Positions 42,156-51,332 of a DNA stretch of 64,000 nucleotides are shown here, piece by piece. Both the position numbers and the translations under genes were made by a program. Each line of letters begins with the position of its first letter. Positions within the stretch are counted from its first letter, which is position 1. Under the pieces are notes generated by a model. The model did not search any database and was not told the origin of the DNA. It saw only the letters and a list, made by a program, of their open reading frames with translations. Origin of the DNA: Sphingomonas sp. CL5.1 (GTDB lineage Bacteria > Pseudomonadota > Alphaproteobacteria > Sphingomonadales > Sphingomonadaceae); NCBI RefSeq assembly GCF_013344685.1, contig NZ_CP050137.1, positions 3,837,001 through 3,901,000 on the forward strand. Reading direction: 5' to 3'.

Positions 42156-43310
42156 CTATTCGGCGGCGGCCTGCCTGACCGCCTCCTGCGCGCGGAAGTG
42201 CGGGATGACCTTCTCGCCGATGTTGCGGATCGTCTCCAGGATCGCGGCGTGCGGCACGCCGCCCATCTGGAACAGGAACAGGATTTCGTCCGCCCCCGAA
42301 TCGAACAGCCGCTGCACGTAGCGGATGCAGTCATCGGCGGTGCCATAGGCGTCCTGCACCTCCCCGTAGCTGCCGATATGCTCGCTGCCGATCGTGATCT
42401 TCTCCTCGGAAAGATAGGCGACCACCGCCTCCTTCTCCTGCTGGAGGATCGCCACTTGTTCGTCGGCGGTCAGTTCCTCGTCGACCGTCGGCTTCGGCCC
42501 GCCCTGATACCAATGCGCGAGGCTCTCGACGAAGAAGCGCTGGCCGCGCAGCCCGATCTTGCGCGCCTTCTCGCGATCGTCGAGCACGATCGACGGGCAC
42601 AGCGCGGCGAGATGCTCGGTCGGGCGGAAGCCAACCTGGTCCCCCACCTTGCGGTTGCGGAAATTCTCGCGATAGACGGCGTTCTTCTTCGCGATATCCT
42701 CCGGCCCGGCGAAGCCGAGCACCAGCGCGCCGATGCCGCGCGATCCGGCCTGCACCAAAGTCGTCTCGCGAGTACAGGCCATGTAGATCGGCGGATGCGG
42801 GTTCTGGAACGGCTTGGGGTGGATCGGCCGGCGCGGGATCTTGATATATTCGCCGTCGTGCTCGATCTCCTCCTGCACCATGATCTTGGGGATCAGGTAC
42901 ATGGATTCGTCGATCATCGGCTGGAGCGTGTTGAGATCGTAGCCGAAGGTGCCCGATTCCTGCTGCGTGCCGCCCTTGCCCATGCCGAAATGGACGCGGC
43001 CGTTCGACAGGATATCGAGCGTCGCGATCCGCTCCGCCACTTTCACCGGATGGTTCATCGCCGGCGGCAGGCACACCACGCCATGCCCGATGCCGAGCCG
43101 CGTCGTCTTACCCGCAAGGAACGCGAGGAAGGTCTCGGGCGCGGACATGTGCGCATATTGCGTCAGCGCGGTATGCTCGACCGCCCAGACATTGTCGAAG
43201 CCCATCTCCTCCGCGAGCAGCGCCTGCTCGATCGTCTCATGGAACGTCCGCGCCTCGTTCTCGCGCGAGGTGTCCACCATCTGGGCTTCGTAAATGATCG
43301 AGAATTTCAT
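42156..43310 (-). CDS. luciferase-like (LLM class) flavin-dependent monooxygenase
   Basis: A 384-residue TIM-barrel FMNH2-dependent oxygenase (MKFSIIYEAQ; VWAVEHTALTQYAHMSAPE; LGIGHGVVCLPPAMNHPVKVAERIATLDILSNGR in parts). GGAGAGCG is just upstream of ATG 43310. LLM enzymes insert oxygen into ketones, sulfonates or N-heterocycles and need reduced FMN, which the reductase encoded at 35631 could supply. The MITE-like element lies 74 bp upstream. Confidence 0.9.
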   Translation of the reverse strand: MKFSIIYEAQMVDTSRENEARTFHETIEQALLAEEMGFDNVWAVEHTALTQYAHMSAPETFLAFLAGKTTRLGIGHGVVCLPPAMNHPVKVAERIATLDILSNGRVHFGMGKGGTQQESGTFGYDLNTLQPMIDESMYLIPKIMVQEEIEHDGEYIKIPRRPIHPKPFQNPHPPIYMACTRETTLVQAGSRGIGALVLGFAGPEDIAKKNAVYRENFRNRKVGDQVGFRPTEHLAALCPSIVLDDREKARKIGLRGQRFFVESLAHWYQGGPKPTVDEELTADEQVAILQQEKEAVVAYLSEEKITIGSEHIGSYGEVQDAYGTADDCIRYVQRLFDSGADEILFLFQMGGVPHAAILETIRNIGEKVIPHFRAQEAVRQAAAE

Positions 43311-43384
43311 CGCTCTCCACCTTATGACCTGATTTACAGAATCGATTAGACGGAGAGCGGAAGGTGCGCTTGGTCCGTTTGGAT

Positions 43385-43654
43385 TAGGGTCTAAACTCAA
43401 TCCAAACGGCATCATGACGGAGCGGATTTTTGTGTCAGGCTAGGAGCCAAGGCGGGAGCGATGGATTTCCATCGTGACCGACGCGCGACGCCGCGTGACG
43501 CCAAAAGACGCCCGCCCCAAGGGGTCGCCCGGAGAAGCCCGCTGGACGGCGTCGCTTGCTTGCGCGTAGCTTCAGCTACGCGGCTGCGCTACGCTCCTTG
43601 CCAGCGGGCTTCTCCGGGCGATCACGATGTCGTTTGGATTGAGTTTAGACCCTA
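43385..43654. mobile_element. MITE-like non-autonomous element with TA-flanked inverted repeats
   Basis: Inverted repeats of 25 bp are perfect at 43384-43408 and 43631-43655, extending to about 35 bp with a few mismatches. If TA at 43385-43386 and 43653-43654 is the target duplication, the element is 43387-43652 and starts GGGTCTAAACTC. TA duplication fits IS630/Tc1 or some IS5-type transposases. No transposase gene is inside. The right end supplies the last bases and stop codon of the minus-strand SDR gene, so the insertion rewrote its 3' end. Confidence 0.7.
43525..43621. repeat. large internal hairpin of the MITE-like element
   Basis: Perfect 21-bp arms (43525-43545 and 43601-43621) enclose a second hairpin, GCGTAGC-TTCA-GCTACGC (43564-43581). 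The transcript of either strand would form a long stem. This may act as a terminator between the SDR and luciferase-like genes or be a REP-like repeat captured in the element. Confidence 0.75.
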
Positions 43655-44419
43655 AACCCGCTGCGACGAGATGTTGCCGCCATCCACCACCAGCTCGGCG
43701 GCGGTGACGTAGCTCGCCTCGTCGGACAGCAGGAAGCGCACCACGCTGCCGATCTCCTCCGGTGTGCCGAGCCGTTCGAGCAGGATGCGCTTCTCGAAGA
43801 AGCCGGGCATGGCATCGACCGCCGGCTGCATCATCGGCGTCAGGATCTGGCCGGGCGACACCGCGTTGACCCGCACCCCATCGCGCGCCAGCCGGTCGGC
43901 CAGCGAGCGGACGAGCGACAGCATCCCGCCCTTGGCAGCGGTGTAGATCGGGTTGAGCGCATTCCCCAGTGTCGCGTTGATCGAGACGATGGCGACGATC
44001 GCCGAACCATTGTTCATGGCGAGATCGGGCTGGAGCTTCTGCGCGAGGAAGGCGAGCGGGCGCAGGTGCGTGTTGATCCCCGCCTCCCAGCCTTCCGGCG
44101 TCATCCCGTCGATCGAGGCGGTATCGACTACTCCGGCGGCGTGGACGAAGCCGCCGATTGGGCCCATGCCCGCGCTGCTCCGCGCGATGGCCGCGTCATA
44201 GGCATCGAGATCGCGCATATCGACGCCGAGGCCGATCGCCTTCACACCCGTCTCGCGCGCGATGGCTTCGGCCGCTTCCCGCGCCTTCTCGCCGGCAATA
44301 TCCCACAGCGCGACCGGGCGCCCCACATCGGCAAGCGCGCGGGCCGAGGCGAGCCCGATCCCCGATGCGCCGCCAGTGACGATCACGCCGGTGGCCGGCA
44401 GGTTGAGTCTCGGCGTCAT
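43652..44419 (-). CDS. SDR family oxidoreductase
   Basis: A 255-residue SDR with TGGASGIG, YTAAK and Ser in VSINATLG. GGGAGAGG before ATG 44419 fixes the start. Its TAG stop and last bases lie inside the right inverted repeat of the MITE-like element, so the original C-terminus may have been longer or different by a few residues. The fold otherwise ends normally (LVVDGGNISS). Confidence 0.87.
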   Translation of the reverse strand: MTPRLNLPATGVIVTGGASGIGLASARALADVGRPVALWDIAGEKAREAAEAIARETGVKAIGLGVDMRDLDAYDAAIARSSAGMGPIGGFVHAAGVVDTASIDGMTPEGWEAGINTHLRPLAFLAQKLQPDLAMNNGSAIVAIVSINATLGNALNPIYTAAKGGMLSLVRSLADRLARDGVRVNAVSPGQILTPMMQPAVDAMPGFFEKRILLERLGTPEEIGSVVRFLLSDEASYVTAAELVVDGGNISSQRV

Positions 44420-44460
44420 CACCTCTCCCTTTCGTTGAGCGCCACATTCGCTCGGCACCA

Positions 44461-44480
44461 TGCGTATATTCGTAATATAT
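44461..44480. promoter_or_regulatory. AT-rich motif in a divergent SDR promoter region
   Basis: TGCGTATATTCGTAATATAT contains the small palindrome TATATT-CGT-AATATA and begins with the TGCGTA half-site. TACGCT follows at 44493, 26 bp after TGCGTA. It resembles both the 28264 palindrome and the TGCGTA dyads without matching either spacing. Confidence 0.3.
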
Positions 44481-44567
44481 TCGATTAAATTCTACGCTAT
44501 GAATTGACATATTGACCATCAGAACGTCAATTGCGTTGATATAAGCGATCGGAGAGGGTCGGCTGAC

Positions 44568-45401
44568 ATGGATATGCTCGATTTTTCCGGCAAGGTCGTG
44601 CTGGTCACCGGGGGTGGACGCGGAATCGGCGGCGCCTGCGCGGAGGCGTTCGCCGCCGCGGGAGCGTCGGTCGTCATTGCCGAGGTGAGCGAGGAGTTGC
44701 GCGCGGATTTCACCGCCCGCCAACCGACAGCTTTGGCGATCCGGTGCGACGTGACGAACAGCGCCGATGTCGCCGCGCTGGCCGATCGGGTACGCGAACG
44801 GTTCGGCAGGCTCGACGTGCTGGTCAACAATGTCGGCGATTTCCTGCACGCCGCTCCCTTCGACGCGATGAGCGACGATCAGGTAGCGGCGATCGTCGAG
44901 ATCAACTTCGGGCAGGTGATGCGCGTCACCCGCGCGATGATGCCGCTGCTGCGCGCGGCGGCGCCCGGATCGAGTATCGTCAGCGTCACCTCGATCGAGG
45001 CGTTTCGCGGCATCCCCAATTGCGCCGTCTATGGCGCGTGCAAGGCGGCCGTCACCGGCCTCACCAAATGCCTCGCACTCGAGCTGGCCCCCGCCGGCAT
45101 CCGCATCAACGACATCGCGCCCGAGACGACCGACACCCCGCAGGTCGCGCTCGATCATATGATCCCGCCCGAGAATCGCGCGCATATGGATAAATGGATT
45201 CCGCTCGGTCGCTTCGGCAGGCCGGAGGATATCGCGGGCGCGGCGCTCTATCTCGCCAGCCCGCTGGCGAGCTGGGTTACGGGGACGACGATCCATGTCG
45301 ACGGGGGCGCACTCGCCGCCGCCGGCTGGACGCGCACGCCTGACGGCCAGTGGACGGTCGTGCCGATGGTCAGCGGCAACGGCCTGCGGATTCCCGCCTG
45401 A
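44568..45401 (+). CDS. SDR family oxidoreductase
   Basis: A 277-residue SDR with TGGGRGIG, NNVG, Ser in SVTSIEA and YGACK. The C-terminus is about 20 residues longer than in the neighbours. First of three plus-strand genes (SDR, NAD-dependent epimerase-like, SnoaL), whose 13-bp gap and 14-nt overlap indicate one transcript. Confidence 0.88.
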   Translation: MDMLDFSGKVVLVTGGGRGIGGACAEAFAAAGASVVIAEVSEELRADFTARQPTALAIRCDVTNSADVAALADRVRERFGRLDVLVNNVGDFLHAAPFDAMSDDQVAAIVEINFGQVMRVTRAMMPLLRAAAPGSSIVSVTSIEAFRGIPNCAVYGACKAAVTGLTKCLALELAPAGIRINDIAPETTDTPQVALDHMIPPENRAHMDKWIPLGRFGRPEDIAGAALYLASPLASWVTGTTIHVDGGALAAAGWTRTPDGQWTVVPMVSGNGLRIPA

Positions 45402-45414
45402 GGAGAATGGAAGC

Positions 45415-46332
45415 ATGAAGATCCTTGTCGTCGGCGGCACCGGTGGGCTGGGCGGCCACGCCGCGATCCATCTCGCCGCGAAGGGCCATGACGTATCGGT
45501 CGCCGCGCGCAATCCAGCGCCGGCCGGTACCGCGATGGCGAACATGCCCTTCCTCCGGGGCGATTATGTCGCAGGCGACTTCACGCCCGAACGGCTGAAG
45601 GGTTTCGACGCGATCGTCTTCGCCGCCGGCAACGATCCGCGCCACATCCCGCCCGCCACCGACGCGCAGGGGCATCTCCACCGCGCCAATGCCGAGGCCG
45701 TCCCCGCCTTCATGCGCGCCGCGCGCGAAGCCGGGGTGAAGCGCGTCGTCCAGCTCGGCAGCTTCTATCCGCAGGCCGCGCCCGAGCTGGAGAAGGACAA
45801 TTTCTACATCCGCTCACGCCGCCTCGCGTGCGAGGGCGCGCGAGCGGAGACGCGGCCGGGCTTCGCCGTCATCAGCGTCAACGCGCCCTTCATGGTCGGA
45901 TCGGTGCCGGGCCTGCCCAGCATGATCTTCGAGCCTTACGTCGCATGGGCGCAGGGCAAGCTGCCGATCCCGGCATTCGCCCCGGCGGGCGGCACCAACT
46001 TCATGTCCTATCGCTCGCTAAGTCAGGCGTTAGAGGGAGCGTTGCTGCGCGGCGAGCCGGGCAAGGCCTATCTGGTCGGCGACGAGAATCTGAGCTTCGC
46101 CGATTATTTCAGCCTGTTCTTCAAGGCGGTGGGCAACCCGGTGACGCTCGAAGCGCGCGACGAGGCGCACCCCTTGCTGCCTGACGTGGCGATCCCGCAA
46201 GGACGCGGCAACTGGATCTGCTACGAGCCGGATGCCGCCGAGACGGCGCTGCTCGGCTATGCGCGCGGCGACGTCGCCAATGCCGTCGCCGAGGTGGTCG
46301 CACAATATGGCAGGGCCGATGTCGCGGCTTGA
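45415..46332 (+). CDS. NmrA/NAD-dependent epimerase-like atypical SDR
   Basis: A 305-residue extended or atypical SDR. The dinucleotide motif VGGTGGLGG is near residue 6. The usual YxxxK is not evident at the standard place; instead YIRSRRLACEG carries Tyr and Lys-like Arg positions, so catalytic competence is unclear. Start ATG 45415 is chosen because the ATG at 45407 stops after three codons. Confidence 0.8.
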   Translation: MKILVVGGTGGLGGHAAIHLAAKGHDVSVAARNPAPAGTAMANMPFLRGDYVAGDFTPERLKGFDAIVFAAGNDPRHIPPATDAQGHLHRANAEAVPAFMRAAREAGVKRVVQLGSFYPQAAPELEKDNFYIRSRRLACEGARAETRPGFAVISVNAPFMVGSVPGLPSMIFEPYVAWAQGKLPIPAFAPAGGTNFMSYRSLSQALEGALLRGEPGKAYLVGDENLSFADYFSLFFKAVGNPVTLEARDEAHPLLPDVAIPQGRGNWICYEPDAAETALLGYARGDVANAVAEVVAQYGRADVAA

Positions 46333-46762
46333 GGATGAGGCGGCGCTGCGCCGCACCGCCGAGCTTTACGCCGCCGGGGCGGATCGCCGCGACAAGGCAA
46401 TATGGGCACGCATTCTCACCGCGGGTTGCGTGATCGAGGGTCCGGGCTTCCGCACCGAGGGGCGCGAAGCCAATCTCGGCAGCATCGACCTGCTCGCGCG
46501 CCTGTTCCTCAAGACCCGGCACCGCGTCCACAACCAGCTCGTGACGATCGACGGCGACCGCGCCGACGGCGAAACCTATTCCACCGCCGACCATCTTTCC
46601 GAGCGCGACGGCGGGCGCGCCTTGCTGTGCTGGGCGATCCGCTATCAGGACAAGTGGCGGCGCGAGGATGGCGAATGGCGTTTCAGCCACCGCACGCTGA
46701 TCGTCGATTGGGAGGAGACGCGCATGCTCCCCGCCCTTACGGCCGCGTCCGCAATCGCCTGA
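46319..46762 (+). CDS. SnoaL/NTF2-like fold protein
   Basis: A 147-residue NTF2-fold protein (LRRTAELYAAGADRRDKAIWARILTAGCVIEGPG). It overlaps the epimerase-like gene by 14 nt. Likely isomerase or dehydratase; substrate unknown. It ends 10 bp from the convergent RibBA gene. Confidence 0.77.
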   Translation: MSRLEDEAALRRTAELYAAGADRRDKAIWARILTAGCVIEGPGFRTEGREANLGSIDLLARLFLKTRHRVHNQLVTIDGDRADGETYSTADHLSERDGGRALLCWAIRYQDKWRREDGEWRFSHRTLIVDWEETRMLPALTAASAIA

Positions 46763-46772
46763 GCAGCCAACC

Positions 46773-47903
46773 TCATTCTGCCGGGATCGGGCGCTCCTCG
46801 ATCACGTTCAGGCCATAGCCTTCGATCCCGATGATGTTGCGGTGCGAGCCGGTCAGCAGGATCATCTCCTGCACACCGAGATCGGCGAGGATCTGCGCGC
46901 CGATGCCATAGTCGCGCAATTCCTCCGCCGGCGCCTGCGCCCCGGCATGCGAGCGCATCTGGTTGCGCAGATAATCGTTGCGGACCGGGTTGAGCACTAC
47001 GATCACCCCTGTCCCCGCCTCGCCGATCATCGTCATCGCGCGGTGCAGCAAAGTCGCGCGATTGCCGGCCTCGGCGAGCATGTCGCTGAACACCGAAAAA
47101 GCGTGCATCCGCACCAATGTCGGCTGGTCGGGCGTGATGCGGCCCTTGATCAGCACCAGGTTTTCGGTGCCCTCGACCTTGTTGAAATAGGTCCTGGCCA
47201 CCCAGTCGCCGCCGAAATTGCTGGTGAGGCGCGTTTCCGCCACGCATTCGACCAGATGGTCGTGGCGTCGGCGATAGGCGATGAGGTCGCGGATCGTGCC
47301 GATCTTGAGGTTGTGGAGCTGGGCGAAGGCGACGAGATCGTCCATCCGCGCCATCGTGCCGTCCTCGTTCATGATCTCGCAGATCACGCCCGAGGGGTTG
47401 AGGCCGGCGAGCCGCGCCACGTCCACCGCCGCCTCGGTATGCCCCGCGCGCACCAGCACGCCCCCGTCGCGCGCGACCAGCGGGAAGACATGGCCCGGCG
47501 TCACGATCTCCCCACGCCCCTTCGACGCGTCGATCGCCACCGCCACGGTGCGCGCGCGGTCCGCCGCCGAGATGCCGGTCGTCACCCCCTCGCACGCCTC
47601 GATCGAGACGGTGAAGGCGGTCTCGTGCCGCGTGCCGTTGTTGCGGCTCATCAGGTCCAGCCCGAGCTGGTCGACCCGCGCCTTGCCCAGCGCCAGGCAG
47701 ATCAGCCCGCGACCGTGCTTCGCCATGAAGTTGATCTTCTCCGGCGTCGCCATCTGCGCCGGAATGACGAGATCGCCCTCGTTCTCGCGATCCTCGTCGT
47801 CGACGAGGATGAACATCCGACCGTTCTTCGCCTCCTCGATGATCTCCTCCGGCGAGGAAAGGAATGCGTGCCGGATACGGCTGAGCTGGATGTTCGGTTT
47901 CAT
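46773..47903 (-). CDS. ribB: 3,4-dihydroxy-2-butanone-4-phosphate synthase with degenerate GTP cyclohydrolase II domain
   Basis: A 376-residue RibBA-type protein. The N-terminal DHBP synthase (about 1-215) is intact: [25 protein letters not shown] and GHTEAAVD. The C-terminal GCH II-like half (about 220-376) lacks the zinc-binding cysteines and the typical DCR-type motifs, so only RibB activity is expected. It supplies a riboflavin precursor. Its position among flavoenzyme genes may raise FMN/FAD supply. No FMN riboswitch was recognised upstream. Confidence 0.9.
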   Translation of the reverse strand: MKPNIQLSRIRHAFLSSPEEIIEEAKNGRMFILVDDEDRENEGDLVIPAQMATPEKINFMAKHGRGLICLALGKARVDQLGLDLMSRNNGTRHETAFTVSIEACEGVTTGISAADRARTVAVAIDASKGRGEIVTPGHVFPLVARDGGVLVRAGHTEAAVDVARLAGLNPSGVICEIMNEDGTMARMDDLVAFAQLHNLKIGTIRDLIAYRRRHDHLVECVAETRLTSNFGGDWVARTYFNKVEGTENLVLIKGRITPDQPTLVRMHAFSVFSDMLAEAGNRATLLHRAMTMIGEAGTGVIVVLNPVRNDYLRNQMRSHAGAQAPAEELRDYGIGAQILADLGVQEMILLTGSHRNIIGIEGYGLNVIEERPIPAE

Positions 47904-47936
47904 GGTGAACGCATCGCCCAGTTCGGGCGACGTTAC

Positions 47937-47954
47937 TTCCTCCGTTTGGAGGAA
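47937..47954. other. 7-bp hairpin upstream of ribB
   Basis: TTCCTCC-GTTT-GGAGGAA in the 76-bp OYE-ribB gap. On the minus strand it contains a Shine-Dalgarno-like GGAGG, about 34 nt before the ribB ATG. A regulatory role is speculative. Confidence 0.3.
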
Positions 47955-47979
47955 ATCGGCCGCGAGAGGGCCGCGATTC

Positions 47980-49056
47980 TCACGAAACCGGCCTCGCCTC
48001 CATGACGGGGTAGTCGATATATCCCGCCGCTTCCCCGGTATAGAGCAAGGTGTAATCCGGGTTCGCCAGCGCCGCGTCGGCGCGGATGCGCGCCACCAGA
48101 TCAGGATTGGCGATGAAGGCGCGGCCGAACGATATGGCGTGCGCCCGCCCCGCCACGATCACTTCACGCGCGCTTTCGGCCTTCAGCATGTTGTTGGCGA
48201 TGATCGCGCCGGACCAATGGTCGCGCACCATGGCCAGCGTATCGAGATCGGGCAGATTCATGTCCACGACATGGATATAGGCCAGCCCCAGCCCGTTCGA
48301 CATGCGGAGAAAGGGAACGAATGTTTCCGCCGGATCGGCTGGGTCCATGCCGTTATAGGGATTGCCCGGCGAGATGCGGAAGCCTACCCGGTCTCCGCCG
48401 ATCGCGTCCGCCATCGCCGCCAGCACCGCCACCGGGAAACGCGCGCGATTCTCCGCGCTGCCGCCCCATTTGTCGGTGCGAAGGTTGCTCGCGGGGTTGA
48501 GGAACTGGTTGATGAGATAGCCGCTTGAACAATGCAGCTCCACGCCGTCCATCCCTGCAAGGCAGGCGTTGCGGGCGGCCTGCGCGAACTCCGCGGCAAT
48601 CGCCGGAAGCTCCGCCGCATCGAGCGCGCGCGGCATATCGGTCGCGACCGGAACGCCGTCCGGCCCCGGCACAAGAGCGGGGCAGGGAATAGCCGATGGC
48701 GCGATGACGTCCGCCGCGAAGCCGCGATTGGCCGCCACCACCACGCGCCCGCAATGCATGATCTGCATCACGATGCGGCCGCCCTCGGCATGAACCGCAT
48801 CGGCCACGCGCCGCCAGCCCTCGATCTGCGCCGCGCTGTGAATGCCGGGCGTCCGCCAATAGCCCTTGCCGATCGCGCTGGGCTGGACGCCCTCGGTCAC
48901 GATCAGCCCGGCAGTGGCGCGCTGGCGATAATATTCCACCATGATGTCGCCGGGCACGTCATCCGGCCCGGCGCGATCACGCGTCATCGGCGCCATGACG
49001 ATGCGGTTCCTCAGGTGGAGGGCACCTAGCGCCACCGGCTCGAACAGCACGTCCAT
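47980..49056 (-). CDS. old yellow enzyme family NADH:flavin oxidoreductase
   Basis: A 358-residue FMN TIM-barrel ene-reductase ([32 protein letters not shown] in parts). His175 of the substrate-anchoring pair is present, but the partner His/Asn three residues on is Ser178 (HCSS), unusual for the family. It probably reduces an activated C=C bond. ATG 49056 lacks a strong ribosome binding site. Upstream, 90 bp away, is the Rieske oxygenase gene. Confidence 0.9.
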   Translation of the reverse strand: MDVLFEPVALGALHLRNRIVMAPMTRDRAGPDDVPGDIMVEYYRQRATAGLIVTEGVQPSAIGKGYWRTPGIHSAAQIEGWRRVADAVHAEGGRIVMQIMHCGRVVVAANRGFAADVIAPSAIPCPALVPGPDGVPVATDMPRALDAAELPAIAAEFAQAARNACLAGMDGVELHCSSGYLINQFLNPASNLRTDKWGGSAENRARFPVAVLAAMADAIGGDRVGFRISPGNPYNGMDPADPAETFVPFLRMSNGLGLAYIHVVDMNLPDLDTLAMVRDHWSGAIIANNMLKAESAREVIVAGRAHAISFGRAFIANPDLVARIRADAALANPDYTLLYTGEAAGYIDYPVMEARPVS

Positions 49057-49146
49057 TATCCCAATACCCTGCTCATGCCGCGCTCGATCGCGAGCGGCGC
49101 CAGCACGACGCCGACACCGCCAGCTCAACCATTCCGAAAGCCGACC

Positions 49147-50226
49147 CTATGCAGCCTCCGTCCACGGATCCTGCTGCGTGCCCTTCGTGACCATCCGGCC
49201 GTTGACGCGGCCCTGGAACTCGGCCGCCCGCTCACGCGGGTTGTAGAATTGCTTGTACCAGATGCGGACCTTGTGGAACGGGCCATCGCCCTGCACCATC
49301 ATCGGGTGGATACACGCGCGCTTGTTGCCCCAGATCTCGAAATCCTGCGCGAAGGCGTCGACCCCCGCTTGTTCATAGCCGGCGGCGATCGCACGATCCG
49401 CCTCGGTGGGCGTGTCGTTCGGCACCTTCACCAACAGGCCATACCACACCTTCACCACGCCATCGTCGACCGGCGTGTGGGCGATCAGCATGTGCGAGGG
49501 ATATTCGCCGATCATCACCGATTGCAGGATGCCGGGGCCGGCATACCAGGTGTCGTTGGTCATCGGCTCGCTGCCGTCGCCCGCCAGCGTCTTGTGCCCG
49601 GCGGTGAGTATCTGACGGCAGGTAACGCCGTCGAACTCGTTCTCGAACAGCACCATGTCGATCGAGCCGTGGACCGGCCCGAGGTGGGCCTTGTCCGCCA
49701 TATTGTCGACGATCTCCTGCGGGTGTGAAGCCAGTTCGCCAAGCGCGCGGACGTTCCAGTTCACCCAGCCCGGCGCACCATAATTCTCGAACGCGGGCAG
49801 ATCGTAATCCGGCTCGCCGCCTTCGGGATCGTACCACGTCCAGATGCAACCGGCGCGCTCGATCAGCTTCCAGGACTTGAGGCAGGCGGCCTTGGGAATG
49901 GCGGCGGGGGAATAGGGGATGTCATCGCACTTGCCGTCCGGCCCGAAGCGCCAGCCGTGATAGGGGCAGCGGATCGATTCGCCTTCGACGTGCTCCTTGT
50001 CCTTGACGATATAGCTGGTGTGGTTGTTCGCCAGATGCGTGCCCATGTGCGGACAATAGGCCTCGACCATATAGGCCCGGCCGGACTGGCCGCGATACAG
50101 CACCCAATCCTCGCCGAAATAGCGGACGCCGACCGGTACGCTGGTGACTTCCTCCGACGTCGCAACCATGAACCAGCCTCGCGGGAACGTGAACTCGCCG
50201 AGGCGGTATTCGGCCGTGGTAGCCAT
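49147..50226 (-). CDS. Rieske non-heme iron oxygenase alpha subunit, KshA-like
   Basis: A 359-residue oxygenase. The Rieske [2Fe-2S] ligands are Cys58/His60 (CPHMGTHL) and Cys87/His90 (CPYHGW). The mononuclear iron site lies in DNMADKAHLGPVHG, with His181 and His186 plus a later Asp. The monomer-type architecture with a long C-terminal helix resembles 3-ketosteroid 9-alpha-hydroxylase oxygenase. No ferredoxin or reductase gene is next to it. Operator copy 2 lies 106 bp before the ATG. Confidence 0.92.
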   Translation of the reverse strand: MATTAEYRLGEFTFPRGWFMVATSEEVTSVPVGVRYFGEDWVLYRGQSGRAYMVEAYCPHMGTHLANNHTSYIVKDKEHVEGESIRCPYHGWRFGPDGKCDDIPYSPAAIPKAACLKSWKLIERAGCIWTWYDPEGGEPDYDLPAFENYGAPGWVNWNVRALGELASHPQEIVDNMADKAHLGPVHGSIDMVLFENEFDGVTCRQILTAGHKTLAGDGSEPMTNDTWYAGPGILQSVMIGEYPSHMLIAHTPVDDGVVKVWYGLLVKVPNDTPTEADRAIAAGYEQAGVDAFAQDFEIWGNKRACIHPMMVQGDGPFHKVRIWYKQFYNPRERAAEFQGRVNGRMVTKGTQQDPWTEAA

Positions 50227-50332
50227 CTGCCCTCTCCTGTGCTCCTGTTGCCGCCATGCTTACTTCATAGCGCAGGAAAAAGGCAAGAGATACGCCGCGA
50301 TCAGCGGAAATTATCCGATAATACGATCAATT

Positions 50333-50362
50333 TGCGTAATTCATCAAAATCATACCTACGCA
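50333..50362. promoter_or_regulatory. TGCGTA-N18-TACGCA operator, copy 2
   Basis: TGCGTA at 50333-50338 and TACGCA at 50357-50362. The conserved half AATTACGCAAAT on the minus strand faces the Rieske gene. The distal half overlaps the stop codon of the Lrp/AsnC gene. TATTAT downstream on the minus strand could be a -10. Confidence 0.55.
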
Positions 50363-50856
50363 TCAGGCAGAGCGGGTCTCTCCGAAAGGGCGTCGTTGGT
50401 GATGCGCACGATGCGCGGATCATATTTCACCGTGCGCACCGCGATCGAGGTTTCGACATGGTGAACGCCGGGCATGCTGAGGATCAGGTCGGACGCCACT
50501 TCATACAGCCGGTCCAGCTCGCTGAAGAGGCAGATGGCGAGGATGTTGAACCGCCCCATCATAATCATCGCGCTGCTCACCTGCGGCAGATCGGCGATGT
50601 TCCGCGCGATCTCGCGGACGTTCATCACGTCGGCCTGAATGGCGATGAAGGCGAGCTTGGTGGTCTCGACCAGATCGAAGCTCGTGATCGCGGTGAAGGC
50701 GATCAGATTGTCCTGCTGCAACCGTTTGATCCGGCCGCGCACGGTGCCTTCGGTGACACCGAGATCGACGGCGATCTTGCGGTTGCTGACGCGGGCGTCG
50801 CACGACAGCAGGTCGATCAGCTTGCGATCGAGGTCGTCCAGTTGAGGCAGGGTCAT
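50356..50856 (-). CDS. Lrp/AsnC-family regulator (pair 2, distal member)
   Basis: A 166-residue regulator with helix-turn-helix LDRKLIDLLSCDARVSNRKIAVDLGVTEGTVRGRIKRL (in parts) and a RAM domain. It starts at an ATGA overlap with the upstream regulator gene. Paralogue of the distal member of pair 1 (31961-32428). Confidence 0.92.
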   Translation of the reverse strand: MTLPQLDDLDRKLIDLLSCDARVSNRKIAVDLGVTEGTVRGRIKRLQQDNLIAFTAITSFDLVETTKLAFIAIQADVMNVREIARNIADLPQVSSAMIMMGRFNILAICLFSELDRLYEVASDLILSMPGVHHVETSIAVRTVKYDPRIVRITNDALSERPALPDA

Positions 50857-51332
50857 CGTGACACTCGCTCCTCGATGGGGGCAACGTCGAACTGGTATTT
50901 CAGCACATCGACCGCGATCGCGGGCACCATCGAGCGGATACCGCTGACCTGAGAGAACTTTTCCAGCAGCAGATGCGGCAGATCGTCGAACTCCCGCAAC
51001 GCGACGAGAATGTCGATGTCATAGCGTCCGGAGACGAGATGCGCGGCGAACACTTCCGGGAATTTCGCCAGTTCGGCGGCAACGTCGGAGGCGGGGCGCC
51101 CGTCCACCTCGATCGCGACCTCCATCAGCAGATTATAGCCGTGCGCCGCGAAATCGGAGACCGCGACGACTCGCAGGAGGTTCGCCTCCTCCATCCGCCG
51201 GATCCGCGAGGAAACGGTCGCGGCGGTCAGCCCCAAGCTGTCGGCGATCTGCTGGTTGGTGCAGCGCCCGTTTTCGCGCAGCAGCTCAACGATATTGCGA
51301 TCGACGTCATCAATCGCGACCGAATTCGCCAT
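50853..51332 (-). CDS. Lrp/AsnC-family regulator (pair 2, proximal member)
   Basis: A 159-residue regulator. ATG 51332 is chosen because AAGGGG precedes it by 4-5 nt and the protein then begins just before the helix-turn-helix (VDRNIVELLRENGRCTNQQIADSLGL in parts). Paralogue of the proximal member of pair 1. The 211-bp gap upstream (51333-51543) is GC-rich and holds no recognisable gene or strong signal. Confidence 0.9.
   Translation of the reverse strand: MANSVAIDDVDRNIVELLRENGRCTNQQIADSLGLTAATVSSRIRRMEEANLLRVVAVSDFAAHGYNLLMEVAIEVDGRPASDVAAELAKFPEVFAAHLVSGRYDIDILVALREFDDLPHLLLEKFSQVSGIRSMVPAIAVDVLKYQFDVAPIEERVSR

Noticed and set aside
47904..47979. FMN riboswitch before ribB
   Set aside because: The 76-bp gap is too short and shows no RFN-like conserved segments, only a small hairpin.
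50356..51332. Lrp/AsnC pair as siroheme decarboxylase subunits (AhbA/AhbB type)
   Set aside because: No heme-pathway genes nearby, and both proteins keep normal DNA-binding helix-turn-helix sequences.
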